Origin: Rhodocyclaceae bacterium
GTDB taxonomy: Bacteria; Pseudomonadota; Gammaproteobacteria; Burkholderiales; Rhodocyclaceae
Length of the DNA stretch: 34,853 nt
Reading direction: 5' to 3'
Assembly: GCA_020445665.1 (NCBI GenBank)
Contig: JAGRGD010000128.1
Span: 1 to 34,853 of the forward strand
The notes under the pieces were generated by a model. It worked only from the letters and a program-made list of their open reading frames with translations, was not told where the DNA came from and did no database searches. Positions 15,037 to 22,980 of the stretch are shown piece after piece (the first letter of the stretch is position 1; each line of letters begins with the position of its first letter). The position numbers and the translations under genes are program-made.

Positions 15037-16983
15037 ATGTCGCCCGTGACGCCAGCACGCATCCTCGATCAGCTCGCACTGCCGGTCTGGCTGATAGACC
15101 CGGCGGATGGCGCGGTTCTGTGGCAAAACCCGGCGGCCGCCGATCTGGCCCGTGGGCGTTCCATCGAAGCCATGCGCCGGGGGCCCCTGTCGTCCGGCGC
15201 TCACGAAAGCCTGGCAGCCTTGGCCGGAGCCGGCCCGGTGGAGGAGGTCTGGACCGTCGGTTCGGACCCCGCGCCGCAGGCGTTGCACTGCCTTTGCCGG
15301 GCGTTCGCGCAAGAAGACGGGCGGACCGCACTGATGGTCGAAGGCTGCACTGAGCCATCGATCGGCCCGGTCGCCGCGCCGGGGCCGGCCGACGCGCTGT
15401 TCCGGCAGGCCTTGCCACCGATGCTGATCCTCGACCTGGATGCCCACGGTCGCGTGATCGACGCCAATTCGGCAGCCGAGGCGCTCTACGGCCTGGATCG
15501 CGGGTCCTTGATGACCCGGTATTTCTGGCAGCTTGACTGTCGCGAGCAACAGGTGCTCGACGACATCGAGTCTGCGCTTCGTGTCGATACCGGGCCCTGG
15601 GGCGGGAGTTGCCTGCACCGCGCCGTCGGCGAGCCGTCGAAGACGGTCGAGATGCATGTGTCGCCGCTGTCGCGCGGCGATCCGTCGCGGGTGCTGGCGG
15701 TTCTGATCGACGTCTCGGACGACAGGCGCCTGGCGCGCAACCTGATGGCCCGCCAGGAAGAACTCGAACGCCTGGTGGAGACACGCAACGCACAACTGGA
15801 GACCGCGCGGCGCGGCGCCGAGGTGGCGAACGAGGCCAAGACCAACTTCCTGGCCAACATGAGCCACGAGATCCGGACGCCCTTGCATGCGATCTTCGGG
15901 ATGGCCCAGCTCATCCGCCGCGACGGGCTGAAGCCGCGCCAGCTGGAGCGGCTCGACAAGCTTGATGTGGCCAGCCGGCACCTGGCCGACGTGATCACTT
16001 CGATTCTCGACCTGTCGACGATCGAGAGCGGCAACCTGAACCTCTCCGAAGAGACCTTCGACCTCAATCCGATGGTGCGGCGCGTGATGTCGATGCTCGA
16101 GGGGCAGGCGATTGCCAAGGGGCTGAGCTTCGTCTGCGAGGTATCGACGCCGGAGGTGACCCTGCAGGGGGACGCGACGCGGCTCCAGCAGGCGCTGCTG
16201 AATCTGACAGACAACGCGGTGAAGTTCACCGAGACGGGCGGGGTCACGCTTCGGGCAGCCGTCGAAGACGAGGATGCCTCCAGCCTGAGCCTGCGCTTCG
16301 AGGTCCAGGATTCCGGCATCGGCATTTCGGCCGAGCTGATGGAGCATCTCTTTGCGCCGTTCGAACAGGCCGACAACTCCTCCACGCGCGCCTATCGCGG
16401 GGTCGGGGTCGGATTGTCCATCACCCGACGCATTGCCCGGCTGATGGGTGGCGATGCGGGTGGCTGGAGCGAAGGTGGGCAGGGCAGCACGTTCTGGCTG
16501 ACGGTCCGCCTGAAAAAGGCGTTGCCGGTGCTCGATGCGGCGTGGACCGACGCGGGACGGGCAGAGGATGTGCTTCGTCGGGACTTTTCCGGCTGTCGCG
16601 TCCTGCTGGTCGAGGACGACCTGATCAATCGCGAGATCGCGATGCTGATGCTGGCCGAGGCCGGGCAGTTCTTCGACGTGGCGTCCGATGGCGAACAGGC
16701 CGTGATGCTCGCAGCGCGGCATGACTACGACCTGATCCTGATGGATCTGCAGTTGCCGCGCCTGTCGGGCCAGGACGCAGCCCGGCGTATTCGCGAGCTG
16801 CCCAATGGCCGCCGCGTGCCGATCATCGCGCTCACCGCCGATGTGCTGGTCGAGGACCGGGAGAGTTGTTTCGCTGCGGGCATGAACGATTTCGTCGCCA
16901 AGCCAATGACCTTCGAAGTGTTCTGCCGCACGCTGTTGCGCTGGCTGGCAGGTCGCCGCCGGCTCCAGCTGTCGGCCGAGTGA
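15037..16983 (+). CDS. Hybrid sensor histidine kinase / receiver protein
   Basis: Cytoplasmic-looking hybrid kinase of 648 residues with no clear membrane helix. Order: PAS-like domain (about 5-110), second PAS (about 125-235, ALPPMLILDLDAHGRVIDAN), a short coiled coil (about 235-265), HisKA with NMSHEIRTPLHAI (His277), HATPase with NLTDNAVKFTETGG, DSGIGIS and VGVGLSITRRIARLMGG, and a C-terminal receiver (about 525-640) with LVEDD and phosphoacceptor Asp570 in ILMDLQLP. No Hpt or output domain is present, so a separate Hpt or response regulator must complete the pathway; none is adjacent. Signal unknown. The start has no good ribosome site but fits the first PAS domain. Confidence 0.92.
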   Translation: MSPVTPARILDQLALPVWLIDPADGAVLWQNPAAADLARGRSIEAMRRGPLSSGAHESLAALAGAGPVEEVWTVGSDPAPQALHCLCRAFAQEDGRTALMVEGCTEPSIGPVAAPGPADALFRQALPPMLILDLDAHGRVIDANSAAEALYGLDRGSLMTRYFWQLDCREQQVLDDIESALRVDTGPWGGSCLHRAVGEPSKTVEMHVSPLSRGDPSRVLAVLIDVSDDRRLARNLMARQEELERLVETRNAQLETARRGAEVANEAKTNFLANMSHEIRTPLHAIFGMAQLIRRDGLKPRQLERLDKLDVASRHLADVITSILDLSTIESGNLNLSEETFDLNPMVRRVMSMLEGQAIAKGLSFVCEVSTPEVTLQGDATRLQQALLNLTDNAVKFTETGGVTLRAAVEDEDASSLSLRFEVQDSGIGISAELMEHLFAPFEQADNSSTRAYRGVGVGLSITRRIARLMGGDAGGWSEGGQGSTFWLTVRLKKALPVLDAAWTDAGRAEDVLRRDFSGCRVLLVEDDLINREIAMLMLAEAGQFFDVASDGEQAVMLAARHDYDLILMDLQLPRLSGQDAARRIRELPNGRRVPIIALTADVLVEDRESCFAAGMNDFVAKPMTFEVFCRTLLRWLAGRRRLQLSAE

Positions 16984-17090
16984 GCGCGGACGCCCGTCCA
17001 TGCGCGCACTGTTACGCTGCCGCAGTGTGAAAATGTGATGCGCAGCCTTGTTCCTCGCGAAAGGCGCGTCGTCGCCGCGACGCGTATCAC

Positions 17091-17117
17091 TAAAGTCTGA
17101 TCGGTTCGTACCGTATC
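17091..17117 (+). promoter_or_regulatory. Possible sigma-28 (FliA) promoter for the diguanylate cyclase
   Basis: TAAAGTCT (7 of 8 to TAAAGTTT), 11 bases, then ACCGTATC, which shares only the CCG of GCCGATAA. Spacing is right but the -10 half is poor. Confidence 0.25.
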
Positions 17118-17134
17118 CTTGTGAAATCAAGGAT
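17115..17134. other. Inverted repeat in the leader of the diguanylate cyclase gene
   Basis: ATCCTTG-TGAAAT-CAAGGAT, 7-bp perfect arms with a six-base spacer, 34 bases before the chosen ATG. It could be an operator or an RNA hairpin. Confidence 0.4.
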
Positions 17135-17168
17135 TTCTTTCCAGGTCTGGCCTGGAATCGCCCCGCTT

Positions 17169-18446
17169 ATGACGGCTCGACCGCCCGGCTGCCCAGAGCC
17201 GCCCTTCGACAACCCGAGTCAGATCCGCTCCGAACAGGTGGCCCTCGTCTATGCCAACAACGGGGGCGCCCTCGGCGTGCACCTGGTCGCGGCCCTGACG
17301 CTGCTGGTGGTGACCTGGCCGACGGCGGACCGGCGCCTGCTGCTCGTCTGGCTTGCCGGCCTGCTGGGCCTGTGCCTCGCGCGCTGGATGCTCAACCGCA
17401 GCTGGCAGAGGGCGCACGAGGGCCACGTCGGCCCGATCCCGGACATCAGGCCCTGGGAATGGCGCATGGTGGCGATCTCCGCGGCGATGGGCCTCACCTG
17501 GGGTGTCGTCGGCATCCCGATGCTGTATCACGGCCACGGTCTGCAGGTGGGCTTCGCGGTGTTCGTGCTGTCCGGCATGGTGAGCGGCGCGGTTGTTACG
17601 CTGGAGCCACTGCGGCGGGCCTACATGGCCTTCACGCTGCCGGTCATGGCCTGCATGGTGCTCGCCCTCGGCGCACGGGGCGACCGGGAGGCCATTGCGA
17701 TGGCCGGCCTGTGCCTGATCTACGTGGCGACCCTGACGATCACGGTCGGCCGCTTTGGCGAACTGATGCGCAACAACCTGGCGCTCCGCCTGCGCAATGA
17801 GACCCTCGTGGCCTCCCTGACCGGCAGCAACCGGCGCCTCGAGTCGGCCAATGGACAGCTCCGGCGGGAGATCGAGGAGCGGGCCCGGGCTGAAGCGCGC
17901 GCCGAGTTCCTGTCCCGACACGACGCGCTCACCGGGCTGCCCAATCGGCGCCTGCAGCACGACCGCTTCGAGCAAGCGGTGCGTCAGGCGCGGCGCAAGG
18001 CTCTGAGGGTCGCGGTGCTGTTCGTGGACCTGGATCGCTTCAAGGCGGTCAACGATTCCCTCGGCCACCTGGCGGGCGACCGGCTGCTGGTCGAGGTGGC
18101 GGCGCGCCTCAAGGCCTGTCTGCGCGAGGTCGATGCCATCTGCCGGCAGGGCGGGGACGAGTTCATCCTGCTCCTGGGCGAAGTGGCGGATCGCGAGGCA
18201 GTGCGCCGCGTGGTGGGGCGCGTCATCGAGGTGCTGGCCGAACCCCTCGACGTGGATGGTCGCGAGGCCCGCGTCAGCGGCAGCATCGGGATCTCGATGT
18301 ACCCGGACGACGGGCAGGACTTCGACCAGCTGGTGCGCCGTGCCGACGAGGCCCTGTACGCCGTCAAGCGCCACGGCCGGGGCAGCTACTGCTTCTTCGG
18401 TGATTCTGCCGGCAGGCGCGACGCGTCGTCGTCGGCGGCGGCCTGA
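17169..18446 (+). CDS. Membrane diguanylate cyclase (GGDEF)
   Basis: Makes cyclic di-GMP from two GTP. The 425-residue protein has an N-terminal sensor region with about six membrane helices (residues about 30-205), a coiled-coil linker (about 215-250, NRRLESANGQLRREIEERARAEAR), and a GGDEF domain (about 255-415). The active site is GGDEF (328-332) and the inhibitory site RxxD is intact five residues before it (REVD), so product inhibition is expected. An in-frame GTG at 17121 is an alternative start, but it falls inside an inverted repeat. The 3' end overlaps the convergent metallophosphoesterase gene by 61 bases. Confidence 0.93.
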   Translation: MTARPPGCPEPPFDNPSQIRSEQVALVYANNGGALGVHLVAALTLLVVTWPTADRRLLLVWLAGLLGLCLARWMLNRSWQRAHEGHVGPIPDIRPWEWRMVAISAAMGLTWGVVGIPMLYHGHGLQVGFAVFVLSGMVSGAVVTLEPLRRAYMAFTLPVMACMVLALGARGDREAIAMAGLCLIYVATLTITVGRFGELMRNNLALRLRNETLVASLTGSNRRLESANGQLRREIEERARAEARAEFLSRHDALTGLPNRRLQHDRFEQAVRQARRKALRVAVLFVDLDRFKAVNDSLGHLAGDRLLVEVAARLKACLREVDAICRQGGDEFILLLGEVADREAVRRVVGRVIEVLAEPLDVDGREARVSGSIGISMYPDDGQDFDQLVRRADEALYAVKRHGRGSYCFFGDSAGRRDASSSAAA

Positions 18447-19294
18447 GCCGGCGCCCGCGCGAGGGCCAGGGGCGTCGTCATGACCCGCCGGAAGGCGCCC
18501 AGGTCGTCCACATGGTCCCAGCGCTCCACCCGGCAGGCCGGCGCCCGGCGCCCGGCGGGATCCGGCTCGTAGCGAATCAGGTTGAACGAGTTGCCCGCCT
18601 CGTGCCGGATCCGGTGCGAGACCATGGTCCCCGCCTGGACGACCCACAAGGGCCTGCCCCCCGCCGCGCAGGCATTGACGACGTAGGGCAGGTGGATATG
18701 CCCGCCCAGCACCAGGTCGACGCCCGCGTCCCGCCATGCCTGCACCGCCGGCCCCCGGCCGCGCAGCAGGTCGGCGCTGTCCTGGCCGGGGCTCGCCGCC
18801 AGCGGCTGGTGGGTGACCAACACCCGCAGCTGGGATGCGGTGCTGTCCCTCAGGGCCCGCACCGTGCGGGTCACCTGGTCGGGGCGGACAAGGCCGTGCT
18901 TGTGGCGCCAGCGGCTCGTCGTGTTGATCACCTGCAGGTGCAGCGCCTCGTCGCGATAGGACGACTCCGGCGCCAGGCCGAAGGCCTCGCAGAACGGGCC
19001 GAAGGGGTCGGACACCCGCCGCAGCGGGTTGAACAGCGGTACGTCGTGATTGCCCGGGTTGATCAGCACCGGTGCGCCGGGCGCCAGGGCCTGAAGCCGC
19101 GCCACGAAGCGGGCGGCGCGCCGGAACTGGCCGGGCAGGGCGCGCTGGGTCAGGTCGCCGGAGATCACCGCCACGTCGAAGCCGATGCTGGCGACAGTGG
19201 CGACCAGGGCCTCGACCACGCGGGGGCGTTCTGTCCCGAAGTGGGGGTCGGAGAGGTGGAGCAGGCGCCTCACGGGGTGGGGTCCGGCGGACAT
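18386..19294 (-). CDS. Calcineurin-like metallophosphoesterase
   Basis: Predicted binuclear-metal phosphoesterase of 302 residues. All metal-ligand motifs are visible in order: LSDPHFG (DxH), SGDLT (GD), NPGNHD (GNHD), VTHQPL and GGHIH (GHxH). This layout resembles the CpdA/Icc-like branch, but the substrate cannot be told from sequence. The C-terminal tail (PAQAAADDDASRLP) is low complexity and is encoded by the region that overlaps the convergent diguanylate cyclase. Its start overlaps the end of the lipid-kinase gene by 25 bases, so the two are co-transcribed. Confidence 0.92.
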   Translation of the reverse strand: MSAGPHPVRRLLHLSDPHFGTERPRVVEALVATVASIGFDVAVISGDLTQRALPGQFRRAARFVARLQALAPGAPVLINPGNHDVPLFNPLRRVSDPFGPFCEAFGLAPESSYRDEALHLQVINTTSRWRHKHGLVRPDQVTRTVRALRDSTASQLRVLVTHQPLAASPGQDSADLLRGRGPAVQAWRDAGVDLVLGGHIHLPYVVNACAAGGRPLWVVQAGTMVSHRIRHEAGNSFNLIRYEPDPAGRRAPACRVERWDHVDDLGAFRRVMTTPLALARAPAQAAADDDASRLPAESPKKQ

Positions 19295-20277
19295 AGCAGG
19301 GGCAGGCGGCTGTGCGCCACACCGAAGCGCAGCGGCAACTGCAGGCGCGCGGTCTCGCCATCGGTGGCGACCTTGATGCGGCCGGGGCGGCGGCGGCGCG
19401 TGCTGAGGGAGACCGTCATCTCGCGGCAGGCGAAGCTGGTGACGTTCTCGTCCTCTCCGATCAGGCCCAGGGAGCCACGCAGGGCGAGGCCGAGCAGGCC
19501 CATGCTGGTGATCGGCCGGGTGAATAGCGCAGCCAGCATGCCCCGGTCGACACTCGCCGCCTCGGCGAGGCCGATCTGCTCGAGCTGCAGGCGGTTGTTG
19601 CCGACGAAGAGGGTTCCGGTCTCGACATCCTCGGTCAGGCCGTCGCAATGGATGCGCAGGCGCAGGTGGCGGTGCTGGCGCAGCAGGAAGACGGCGGCGG
19701 AGGCGAGGGCCACGAGCCGGCTGCGGCCGAACTGGCGCTTGGCCAGTTCGCGCTGCTCGAGAAGTCGGGGATAGAAGCCGAGGCTGGCGTTCACCAGGAA
19801 GATCCGGTCATTGACGGTTCCCACGTGCACCGGACGGCGCACGCCGTTCACCAGCACGCGGCTCGCTGCGCCGATCTCGGTCGGTATGCCGTGGTTGCGC
19901 GCAAAATAATTGAAGGTGCCCATCGGCAGCACGCCGAGGGGCACGCCGGACCCGAGGATGCCCCGAACCACCGCGTTGATCGTCCCGTCGCCGCCAGCGG
20001 CGACCACCGTGCCCTGGCAGGCGAGGGCGCGTGCAGCCTGCTGCTCCGCCAGCGCCTCGATCTGACGGGGGCGGCGGATGGGGACCAGTTCGCAGGGGAT
20101 GCCAGCCGCGCGCAGGGTCTGCCTCACGGCGTCGAGCGCGGCCGGCACGTCAAGGGCGCCGGAGGCCGGATTGTGAAGAATCAGGCAGGGCCCGCGAGGG
20201 CGGGAGGCGACCGCATCGCGGGCCGGCCGTGGCGAGATGTCGCGTGGCGCCGGCGCTCGGCTGAGCTCGGTAGTCAA
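19270..20277 (-). CDS. Diacylglycerol kinase / sphingosine kinase-like lipid kinase
   Basis: Predicted lipid kinase of the DAGK catalytic family. Signatures: LILHNPASG at the N-terminal ATP site, VAAGGDGTINAVVRGILG, LPMGTFNYFARNHGIP (usual form GT-ND-A, here with Tyr for Asp), and FVGNN. Length is 335 residues with the TTG start chosen here; another TTG at 20367 gives 365, but the extra residues (HKRRRPGTSAARC) are not family-like and that start leaves only 17 bases to the divergent gene. No ATG is available. A GGGGA-like ribosome site precedes the chosen TTG. Co-transcribed with the metallophosphoesterase; the substrate is unknown. Confidence 0.88.
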   Translation of the reverse strand: MTTELSRAPAPRDISPRPARDAVASRPRGPCLILHNPASGALDVPAALDAVRQTLRAAGIPCELVPIRRPRQIEALAEQQAARALACQGTVVAAGGDGTINAVVRGILGSGVPLGVLPMGTFNYFARNHGIPTEIGAASRVLVNGVRRPVHVGTVNDRIFLVNASLGFYPRLLEQRELAKRQFGRSRLVALASAAVFLLRQHRHLRLRIHCDGLTEDVETGTLFVGNNRLQLEQIGLAEAASVDRGMLAALFTRPITSMGLLGLALRGSLGLIGEDENVTSFACREMTVSLSTRRRRPGRIKVATDGETARLQLPLRFGVAHSRLPLLCPPDPTP

Positions 20278-20384
20278 GGCGTCCCCGTCGTGGGTTGTCT
20301 GGACGCTTGGAACGCATCGGGCTGCGGACGTTCCGGGACGCCGTCGTTTATGCTGGCAGCGATGCAATGTACAGGAGGCGCGCG

Positions 20385-21263
20385 ATGGGAGAATCGATCG
20401 ACCTGGCTCATCTGCAGCAGTGGGTGGGACGCCAGACGGTGCGCGAGGACGAGATCGGCGCGTTTCCGCTGCGGGCGCTCAAGGCGACGCTCGAGTCGCC
20501 CCAGGTCGGCGACGGCGAGCCCGGCGATCCGCTGCCGCCCCTGTGGCACTGGCTCTACTTCCTGCCCCTCGACCCGCAGTCGTCCCTGGGGCCGGACGGG
20601 CACGCCGAGCGGGGCGGCTTCCTGCCCCCGGTGCCATTGCCGCGTCGGATGTGGGCGGGCGGCCGCTTTGGCTTCATGTCGCCCCTGCGGGTGGGCGAGC
20701 GCGTCAGCCGGACCTCCACCGTGTGGTCCGTCAAGGCCAAGGAAGGGCGCAGTGGCCCCCTGGTCTTCGTCACGGTCAGGCACCAGTTCCATGCCGGCGA
20801 TACCGTCCATCTGTGGGAGGAGCACGACATCGTCTATCGCGGAGCACCGGCGCCTGACGAGCCGAAACCGGCGCCGCTCAGGCCGGGCGAGGGCGCGTTC
20901 CGCCGGGTCATGGTGCCGGACGACGTGCTGCTGTTCCGCTATTCGGCGCTCACCTTCAATGGCCACCGCATCCACTACGACCGGCGCTACGCCACCTCGG
21001 TGGAGGGCTATCCCGGGCTGGTGGTTCACGGCCCGCTGATCGCAACCCTGCTGCTCGACCTGGTCGGCCGCGAGATGCCAGATCGCCACGTCTCGGCCTA
21101 CAGCTTCCGCGCCCTTCGGCCCACATTCGACGGCGCGCCGTTTTCTCTTCATGGCACGCTCGATGAGGGCGGCAGTGCAGTGCGCCTGTGGGCCTGCGAC
21201 GCGGACGGCTGCCAGACCATGGAGGCCACGGCCAGCCTGCGCCCGGCGGGGGAGGCATCATGA
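20385..21263 (+). CDS. MaoC/HTD2-like acyl-CoA hydratase (mesaconyl-CoA hydratase type)
   Basis: Protein of 292 residues with a double hot-dog layout: N-terminal half with LPPLWHWLYFLP and C-terminal half with the hydratase signature FRYSALTFNGHRIHYDRRYA, followed by YPGLVVHGPL. This arrangement is seen in the HTD2 family, which includes beta-methylmalyl/mesaconyl-C4-CoA and itaconyl-CoA hydratases. The substrate is not certain. The start is fixed by AGGAGG at 20373-20378, six bases before the ATG. The stop overlaps the VOC gene (ATGA). Divergent from the lipid kinase. Confidence 0.85.
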   Translation: MGESIDLAHLQQWVGRQTVREDEIGAFPLRALKATLESPQVGDGEPGDPLPPLWHWLYFLPLDPQSSLGPDGHAERGGFLPPVPLPRRMWAGGRFGFMSPLRVGERVSRTSTVWSVKAKEGRSGPLVFVTVRHQFHAGDTVHLWEEHDIVYRGAPAPDEPKPAPLRPGEGAFRRVMVPDDVLLFRYSALTFNGHRIHYDRRYATSVEGYPGLVVHGPLIATLLLDLVGREMPDRHVSAYSFRALRPTFDGAPFSLHGTLDEGGSAVRLWACDADGCQTMEATASLRPAGEAS

Positions 21264-21652
21264 TCCGGGTCGAGCGACTGGATCATCTGGTGCTGACGGT
21301 GGCCGACATCGAACGCAGCTGCGCCTGGTACGAGGCGGTGCTCGGTTTCGAGCGGGTCCGCTTCGGCGCCGGCAGGACGGCGCTGGCCTTCGGGCACCAG
21401 AAGATCAACCTGCATGAGGCCGGACGCGAGTTCGAGCCCAAGGCACGGCGCCCGACACCCGGCTCGGCTGACCTGTGCTTCATCGCCGCGACGCCGCTTG
21501 ATGCGGTGCTTGCGCATCTGACGGCGCTGGGTGTGCCCATCGAGGAGGGCCCGGTGGCCCGCACCGGCGCCACCGGGCCGATCCGCTCGGTGTACGTGCG
21601 CGACCCCGACGCCAACCTGATCGAGATCAGCAACCCGGCGACAGCGGACTGA
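21260..21652 (+). CDS. VOC-family protein (glyoxalase/dioxygenase fold)
   Basis: Single vicinal-oxygen-chelate domain of 130 residues with paired beta-alpha-beta-beta-beta modules: LDHLVLTVADIERSCAWYEAVLGFE, and PIRSVYVRDPDANLIEISNP near the C-terminus. Likely metal ligands are His10, the His/Glu around residues 50-55 and the terminal Glu of LIEI. Families with this pattern include biphenyl-diol-dioxygenase-like and glyoxalase proteins; the reaction here is unknown. The start overlaps the MaoC stop and has a GGGGGAGG ribosome site inside the MaoC gene. Confidence 0.9.
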   Translation: MIRVERLDHLVLTVADIERSCAWYEAVLGFERVRFGAGRTALAFGHQKINLHEAGREFEPKARRPTPGSADLCFIAATPLDAVLAHLTALGVPIEEGPVARTGATGPIRSVYVRDPDANLIEISNPATAD

Positions 21653-21655
21653 GCG

Positions 21656-22888
21656 ATGGCCGGCGTGGCTGCGGACCCCCTGTTCGCCCAGCGCAGCTTC
21701 GTGCGCTTCTGGGTGGCCCGCATCGCCAGTGCCAGCGGCTACCAGATGCTGACCGTGGCGGTGGCCTGGCAGGTCTGGGATCTGACCCGCAGCGCAATGG
21801 CGCTCGGCCTCGTCGGCCTCGTCCAGTTCCTGCCCAAGCTCGCGCTGATGCCGATGGCCGGCAACTGGGCCGACCGCTTCGACCGCCGCCGGCTTGTTGC
21901 CGCCGCCCAGGGGTTGCAGTGGCTGACCCTGGTGGCGCTGGCTCTGGCGAGCGGTTTCCGGGTGGACAGCCTGCCGCTGATCTACGCCCTGGTACTCGTC
22001 AATGGGATCGGTCGCACCTTCGAGATGCCCACCAGCCAGGCCCTGCTGCCCGGCCTGGTGCCGCTTCGGCTGCTACCTCGCGCCGTGGCGATGGTCGCCT
22101 CGGCATTCCAGGTCGCCACCATCGCCGCGCCGGCCCTGGCGGGCTTCCTCTACGCGCATGGCCCGCAGGTGGTGCACGGTATCGCCGCCGCCCTGTTCGC
22201 CCTGGCCGTGGCGATGGTCCTCGGGGCGCGCCCGATCCGCGAACAGGCCCGCGCGCCCGCGGGCCGCTCCGCCTGGCAGAATTTTGTCGAAGGGCTGGCC
22301 TTCGTGCGGCGGGAGAAGGCAGTGCTTGGCGCCATCTCGCTCGACATGATGGCGGTGCTGCTGGGCGGCGCCACGGCCCTGCTGCCCATCGTCGCCAGCG
22401 AGATCCTGCATACCGGCGCCTGGGGGCTCGGGCTGCTCCGCTCGGCGCCGGCCGTCGGGGCCCTCGCGACCTCCCTGTGGCTGGCCCGCCACCCGCTCGA
22501 GCGCCGCGTCGGGCCGCGGATGTTCGCGTCAGTGGCGATCTTCGGCGTGGCCACCATCATCTTCGGCCTGTCCACCGAGCTGTGGCTGTCGATGGTGGCG
22601 CTGGTCGTGCTCGGCGCCGCCGACATGGTCAGCATGGTGTTTCGCGGTGCCTACATCCAGCTCGCCACGCCGGACGCGATGCGCGGACGGGTCGGCGCCG
22701 TCAATGGCCTCTTCATCGGCGCCTCGAACCAGCTCGGCGAGTTCGAGTCCGGGGTGACCGCGGCCTGGTTCGGCACCGTGCCGGCGATCGTGCTCGGTGG
22801 CGTCGGCACCCTCCTCGTGGCGGCGGTCTGGATGCGCCTGTTCCCGAGCCTGGCCCGGCTCGACCGGCTGCCGCGGGGTGACGCCTGA
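21656..22888 (+). CDS. MFS transporter, EntS/MFS_3-like
   Basis: Inner-membrane major facilitator of 410 residues with about 12 hydrophobic segments. The family loop between helices 2 and 3 reads NWADRFDRRR, and RFWVARIASASGYQM is typical of the MFS_3 (EntS-like) branch. Its ATG follows the VOC stop by three bases, so it belongs to the same transcript as the MaoC and VOC genes. The substrate cannot be predicted; co-transcription suggests export of a small acid or its derivative, which is inference only. Confidence 0.9.
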   Translation: MAGVAADPLFAQRSFVRFWVARIASASGYQMLTVAVAWQVWDLTRSAMALGLVGLVQFLPKLALMPMAGNWADRFDRRRLVAAAQGLQWLTLVALALASGFRVDSLPLIYALVLVNGIGRTFEMPTSQALLPGLVPLRLLPRAVAMVASAFQVATIAAPALAGFLYAHGPQVVHGIAAALFALAVAMVLGARPIREQARAPAGRSAWQNFVEGLAFVRREKAVLGAISLDMMAVLLGGATALLPIVASEILHTGAWGLGLLRSAPAVGALATSLWLARHPLERRVGPRMFASVAIFGVATIIFGLSTELWLSMVALVVLGAADMVSMVFRGAYIQLATPDAMRGRVGAVNGLFIGASNQLGEFESGVTAAWFGTVPAIVLGGVGTLLVAAVWMRLFPSLARLDRLPRGDA

Positions 22889-22948
22889 GGCCGTGCATGC
22901 ACGACGTCCGGGTGCCGACTTGACGGGTAGCGGCGGGGCGGACAATCC

Positions 22949-22965
22949 TGTCAGTCATCCTGACA
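22949..22965. promoter_or_regulatory. Palindrome TGTCAG-N5-CTGACA upstream of the sigma-54 activator gene
   Basis: Perfect 6-bp arms with a five-base spacer (TGTCAG-TCATC-CTGACA), 15 bases before the start codon. Position suits an operator, possibly for autorepression by the activator itself. Confidence 0.4.
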
Positions 22966-22980
22966 TGGAAGGCAGATGAC

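Noticed and set aside
14463-15062. Minus-strand frame of 199 residues in the amt-kinase gap
   Set aside because: It includes the terminator and repeat array, overlaps amt antisense and shows no protein-like pattern.
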